NCBI GenBank assembly: GCA_023263735.1
Contig: JALQUQ010000114.1
Location: forward strand, 1-8,171
Source of the DNA: Paracoccaceae bacterium
Lineage (GTDB): Bacteria > Pseudomonadota > Alphaproteobacteria > Rhodobacterales > Rhodobacteraceae
Direction of reading: 5' to 3'
DNA: 8,171 bases
In this document: piece by piece, positions 5,911 to 8,171 of the stretch
Layout of the letters: each line of letters starts with the position of its first letter
Position numbering within the stretch: the stretch's first letter is position 1
Notes under the pieces: model-generated
The model's database searches: none
What the model saw: the letters and a program-made list of their open reading frames with translations, nothing else
Told to the model about the DNA's origin: nothing
Made by a program: the position numbers and the translations under genes

Positions 5911-5965
5911 TATCTATCCAAGGTAATTTTACATCGCGCCGCCCAACGGCGGGCGCTAGCGTCGG

Positions 5966-5998
5966 CCTGTGGGCATCCTGCGGGCATCCTGTGGGCCT
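5966..5998 (+). repeat. Three tandem 11-bp repeats in the oxidase leader
   Basis: CCTGTGGGCAT (5966-5976), CCTGCGGGCAT (5977-5987) and CCTGTGGGCCT (5988-5998) follow one another without gaps, each pair differing at one or two positions. They lie 86 bases upstream of the oxidase start codon, just after the AT-rich operator-like part. Their function is unknown. Confidence 0.75.
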
Positions 5999-6002
5999 TC
6001 TG

Positions 6003-6037
6003 CCCCCGCCCCCACCGCTGCCCCCGTCGTCGCCCCC
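6003..6037 (-). other. Predicted G-quadruplex motif (minus strand)
   Basis: Four runs of five C (6003-6007, 6009-6013, 6021-6025, 6033-6037) give, on the minus strand, four G5 tracts with loops of 7, 7 and 1 bases. This meets the usual intramolecular quadruplex rule with wide margin, and a further CCC follows at 6042-6044. It lies on the template strand just upstream of the oxidase operon start. The plus-strand RNA would be an unstructured C-rich leader, a possible Rho-loading site. Confidence 0.6.
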
Positions 6038-6083
6038 GCCGCCCGCCTATGTCGCCGCCCATGCCACCCTCAGGGAGCCATCC

Positions 6084-7244
6084 GTGTCCTACGTGAACCA
6101 TTATGATGTCGTCATTGCCGGGGCTGGCATCGTCGGTGCCTCGGTCGCCTGGCATCTTGCCGCCGGGGGGGCGCGGGTGGCGGTGGTCGATGCCGTTGGC
6201 CCGGCGGCGGCCGCCTCGGGCGCCTCTGACGGGGCGGTCTCGGTCGCCTCCAAGAAACCCGGCCCGCTGGCCCGGCTGGCTTCGGCCTCGCTGGTCTATA
6301 CGCGCGACTTGGCGGCGGGGGGGGTGCTGGCCGGGGCCTTCCACGCCCGCCCCTCTTTTGTCTTTGGTCAGGGCGCGGCCGAACTTGCCGCCCTTGATGC
6401 GCTGGTGTCGAAACTCCATGCCATTTCCGGCCCGGTCCATGTCACCGGCGATGGGCCCGCCGCGCAATTGCCCTGCCTTGGCCCGGGGGTCGAGCGGCTG
6501 ATCACGCTGGAGGGCGAGGGCCATATGCCCGGCCACAAGGCGGTGCGGGCCTATCTGTCCGCCCCGGGGATCACCCCCATCTGGCCCGCCCCCATTCAGG
6601 GCTTTGACATCGATGACGCGGGCGTCACCCTGCATCTGCCGGATCGTCGGCTGCGCGCTGGCCATCTGGTCGCGGCTTTGGGCACCCGGACGACCGATCT
6701 GTTCCCCCGCCTGCCGATCCTGCCCCGGGCGGGCCAGCTTTTCGTCACCGACCGTGGGGTGCCAGACCTTTTGCCGGGCTCCTTGACCGCCGCCGCCTAT
6801 CTGGTGGCCAAGACCGAGGCGTCCGACGCCGTGCCCCTGCCCCCGGTCGTGGTCGATCCGCTGACGACGGGCCAGTTCCTGATCGGGTCCAGCCGCGAAC
6901 CTCATGCCGATCCGAACCGGGTGGATTTCGCCACCTTGCGCCAATTGATGGCGCGCGCGGTCAGCGCGCTGCCCGCTTTGGCAGAGCGGCGGATCATCCG
7001 GGCCTTTGCGGGCATTCGCGCCGCCGTGGCCGACAGTTTGCCCGTCGTGGGCCCCTTGCCCGGTGAATCCCGGGTGACGCTGGCCACGGGGTTCGAGGGC
7101 GATGGCATCTGTCTTTCTGCGCTCATGGGGCGCGAGCTGGCGCGCATGGTGCGGGGTCTGCCGCTGACACAGGGCATTGCCGCCGACCTTGCCCTCCTCT
7201 CGCCCGCCCGGTTCACCGATGCACGGCAGGAGGCTTGGGGATGA
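6084..7244 (+). CDS. FAD-dependent oxidoreductase, DAO family (opine/imino-acid oxidase beta subunit)
   Basis: The 386-residue flavoprotein has an N-terminal dinucleotide fold DVVIAGAGIVGASVAWHLA (8-26, GxGxxG at 13-18), followed by the family stretch SGASDGAVSVASKKPG. Near the C-terminus are GQFLIGSSRE and a second FAD-contact segment, FAGIRAAVADSLPVVGPLP, then GFEGDGI. This is the DAO fold found in the beta subunits of octopine/nopaline oxidase, hydroxyproline dehydrogenase and HcnC, which oxidise C-N bonds of amino or imino acids. The start is read as GTG 6084: AGGGAG (6072-6077) sits six bases upstream, and the alternative GTG 5991 would add a proline-rich tail encoded by leader repeats. 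The stop overlaps the next ATG (ATGA). The two following genes complete a three-subunit enzyme. Exact substrate, including D or L form, is unknown. Confidence 0.92.
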   Translation: MSYVNHYDVVIAGAGIVGASVAWHLAAGGARVAVVDAVGPAAAASGASDGAVSVASKKPGPLARLASASLVYTRDLAAGGVLAGAFHARPSFVFGQGAAELAALDALVSKLHAISGPVHVTGDGPAAQLPCLGPGVERLITLEGEGHMPGHKAVRAYLSAPGITPIWPAPIQGFDIDDAGVTLHLPDRRLRAGHLVAALGTRTTDLFPRLPILPRAGQLFVTDRGVPDLLPGSLTAAAYLVAKTEASDAVPLPPVVVDPLTTGQFLIGSSREPHADPNRVDFATLRQLMARAVSALPALAERRIIRAFAGIRAAVADSLPVVGPLPGESRVTLATGFEGDGICLSALMGRELARMVRGLPLTQGIAADLALLSPARFTDARQEAWG

Positions 7245-7498
7245 GCGGGAGGATGTTCTGGAACGGCACCGGCATTCCCTTTCGCACCGGCGAAAGCGTT
7301 GCGACGGCGCTGATGCGGGCGGGGATCATCGCCTTTGGCACCGCCCCGACCGGGCAGGCCCGCACGGTGTTTTGCGGGATCGGCCTTTGTCAGGGCTGCC
7401 TGATCCGGGTCGAGGGGCGGCTGACCGAGGCTTGTCTGCTGCCCGCCCGCGAGGGGCTGCATCTGGAGGCTGAAACCGGCGGAGGCCAAGATGTCTGA
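7241..7498 (+). CDS. Small [2Fe-2S] subunit of the three-part oxidase
   Basis: The 85-residue protein is a compact ferredoxin-like domain with four cysteines, C45-x4-C50-x2-C53-x11-C65, the plant-type [2Fe-2S] ligand pattern in which a Gly-rich loop (FCGIGLCQGC) holds the cluster. It matches the small subunits (HcnA type, also fused to sarcosine oxidase alpha) that sit between two flavin subunits and pass electrons. The start ATG 7241 overlaps the stop of the previous gene and follows AGGAGG (7228-7233) at a 7-base distance; the stop overlaps the next start by eight bases. Gene order beta-gamma-alpha and tight coupling support a stoichiometric heterotrimer. The electron acceptor is unknown. 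Confidence 0.93.
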   Translation: MSGRMFWNGTGIPFRTGESVATALMRAGIIAFGTAPTGQARTVFCGIGLCQGCLIRVEGRLTEACLLPAREGLHLEAETGGGQDV

Positions 7499-8171
7499 GC
7501 CTGTCCTTGTCGTGGGGGCCGGTCTTGCCGGTCTGTCGGCCGCGGTCGAACTGGCCCGCGCGGGCCTGCCGGTTCTGGTGATCGATCAGGCGCAGACCGC
7601 CGGGGGCGCCATTCATCGCCAACCGCTGCCCGGGGGGCGCGCTGCGCTGGTCAGCCGGGCCCAGGCGCGCCGCTGGTCTGACCTGATGGCCCGGGTCGCG
7701 GCGCAAAGCGCGCGGCTGACCCTGGTGCTGGCCACCCAGTTTGGCGGCATCGATCATACCGGCGCCGTTTTGCTGACCGGTCGGATGAACCGGCTGTTTC
7801 GGCCTCGCGCCGTGGTTCTGGCGATTGGCGCGCGGGAAAGCGTGCAGCCCCGGCCGGGCTGGACGCTGCCCGGCGTGGAAACCGCGGGCAGCCTGCAGAT
7901 CCGCCTGAAAACCCTGGGCGAGGCGCCGCAGGGCCGGGTGCTTTTGGCCGGGTCCGGCCCGCTGTTGTTGGCGGTCGGGGCGCAATTGACCCAACTGGGG
8001 CGCCCGCCCGTTGCGATTGTCGAGGCGGGCAGACCCTTTGCCCACCCGCGCACGGCCTTGGGCCTGCCGGGGGACTATTGGATCGAAGCCGCCAGCTATC
8101 TGTCGCGCCTGATGCGGGCGCGGGTGCCGCTGGTGACGGGCACCCGGTTGACCGCGCTGGAGGCCGAGGGC
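7491..8171 (+). CDS. FAD/NAD(P)-binding oxidoreductase, large subunit of the three-part oxidase (partial)
   Basis: The frame is open from ATG 7491 to the window end (227 residues, no stop), so the C-terminal half is missing; full-length relatives have about 450-500 residues. Visible are the first nucleotide fold VLVVGAGLAGLSAAVELA (5-22, GxGxxG at 9-14), the GGAIHRQP segment, the characteristic AIGARE...PGWTLPGVETAG stretch, and a second fold starting VLLAGSGPLLLAVGAQL. This architecture is that of HcnB, OoxA/NoxA and hydroxyproline dehydrogenase alpha subunits. The ATG overlaps the end of the [2Fe-2S] gene, and GGAGG (7481-7485) is its ribosome binding site. The expected C-terminal [Fe-S]-related region cannot be checked here. 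Confidence 0.93.
   Translation, partial: MSEPVLVVGAGLAGLSAAVELARAGLPVLVIDQAQTAGGAIHRQPLPGGRAALVSRAQARRWSDLMARVAAQSARLTLVLATQFGGIDHTGAVLLTGRMNRLFRPRAVVLAIGARESVQPRPGWTLPGVETAGSLQIRLKTLGEAPQGRVLLAGSGPLLLAVGAQLTQLGRPPVAIVEAGRPFAHPRTALGLPGDYWIEAASYLSRLMRARVPLVTGTRLTALEAEG

Larger units (their letters stand above)
5695..6083. promoter_or_regulatory. Divergent control region of transporter and oxidase operons
   Basis: No gene is present in these 389 bases, although frames run through it from the flanking genes. It must hold the promoters of both divergent operons and probably the LysR operators. The part at about 5805-5935 is markedly AT-rich for this genome; the part at 5936-6060 is extremely GC-rich and holds repeats listed separately. 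No -35/-10 pair was convincing on either strand. A short stem near 5935-5955 (GCGCCGCC/GGCG-g-GCGC, one bulge) could form in the oxidase leader. Confidence 0.65.

Noticed and set aside
5991..6083. Upstream GTG start giving the DAO-family protein a proline-rich N-terminus
   Set aside because: The extension is encoded by the leader repeats and C-rich tract; GTG 6084 has a well-placed AGGGAG and puts the FAD fold at the usual distance from the N-terminus.
5898..6944. 348-residue minus-strand frame opposite the DAO-family gene
   Set aside because: Gly/Arg-rich shadow frame without motifs; the plus-strand gene has full FAD-binding signatures.

Overview
The window is a GC-rich chromosomal segment whose codon use, gene content and regulatory motifs point to an alphaproteobacterium, most likely of the Rhodobacter/Paracoccus group (Rhodobacterales). 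The strongest clue beyond base composition is a perfect GTTC-N7-GTTC element, the LexA (SOS) box described for Rhodobacter, in one intergenic region. No rRNA, tRNA, IS element, prophage or CRISPR array was seen.

Layout. (1) 1-312: a cold-shock protein gene on the minus strand with a clear intrinsic terminator, preceded by a long untranslated stretch holding two mutually exclusive hairpins. (2) 567-1295: two small divergent genes. The minus-strand one encodes a stand-alone WGR-domain protein. The plus-strand one encodes a 98-residue protein built from two copies of one short module. Their shared 195-base spacer holds a sigma70-like promoter whose spacer is the LexA-type box, and three tandem 13-bp repeats abutting the WGR ribosome binding site. 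(3) 1304-5694: a compact minus-strand operon, in transcription order: periplasmic amino-acid-binding protein, single permease, ATPase, saccharopine/lysine-6-dehydrogenase-like NAD(P) enzyme, LysR-type regulator. The last three genes overlap. (4) 5695-6083: a 389-base divergent control region, with an AT-rich part full of CAAT/ATTG dyads and a C-rich part with tandem repeats and a predicted G-quadruplex. (5) 6084-8171: a plus-strand operon of overlapping genes for a three-subunit amine/opine-type oxidase: a DAO-family FAD subunit, a small [2Fe-2S] subunit, and a large NAD(P)/FAD-type subunit cut off by the window end.

How the genes fit together. The two divergent operons look like one uptake-and-catabolism unit for an unidentified amino acid or N-substituted amino acid (opine-like, imino acid, or D-amino acid). 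The ABC system would bring it in, the alpha-beta-gamma oxidase (same architecture as octopine/nopaline oxidase, HcnABC and hydroxyproline dehydrogenase) would oxidise the C-N bond, and the lysine-6-dehydrogenase-like enzyme would act on the substrate or a product. The LysR-type regulator encoded at the end of the transporter operon is the natural candidate to control both from the 389-base spacer. The substrate cannot be read from sequence alone.

The least explained part is the small divergent pair at 567-1295. A solitary WGR protein (WGR is a nucleic-acid-binding domain known from PARP-type DNA-damage proteins) faces a duplicated-module protein whose promoter carries an SOS box, which suggests an undescribed DNA-damage-responsive function.
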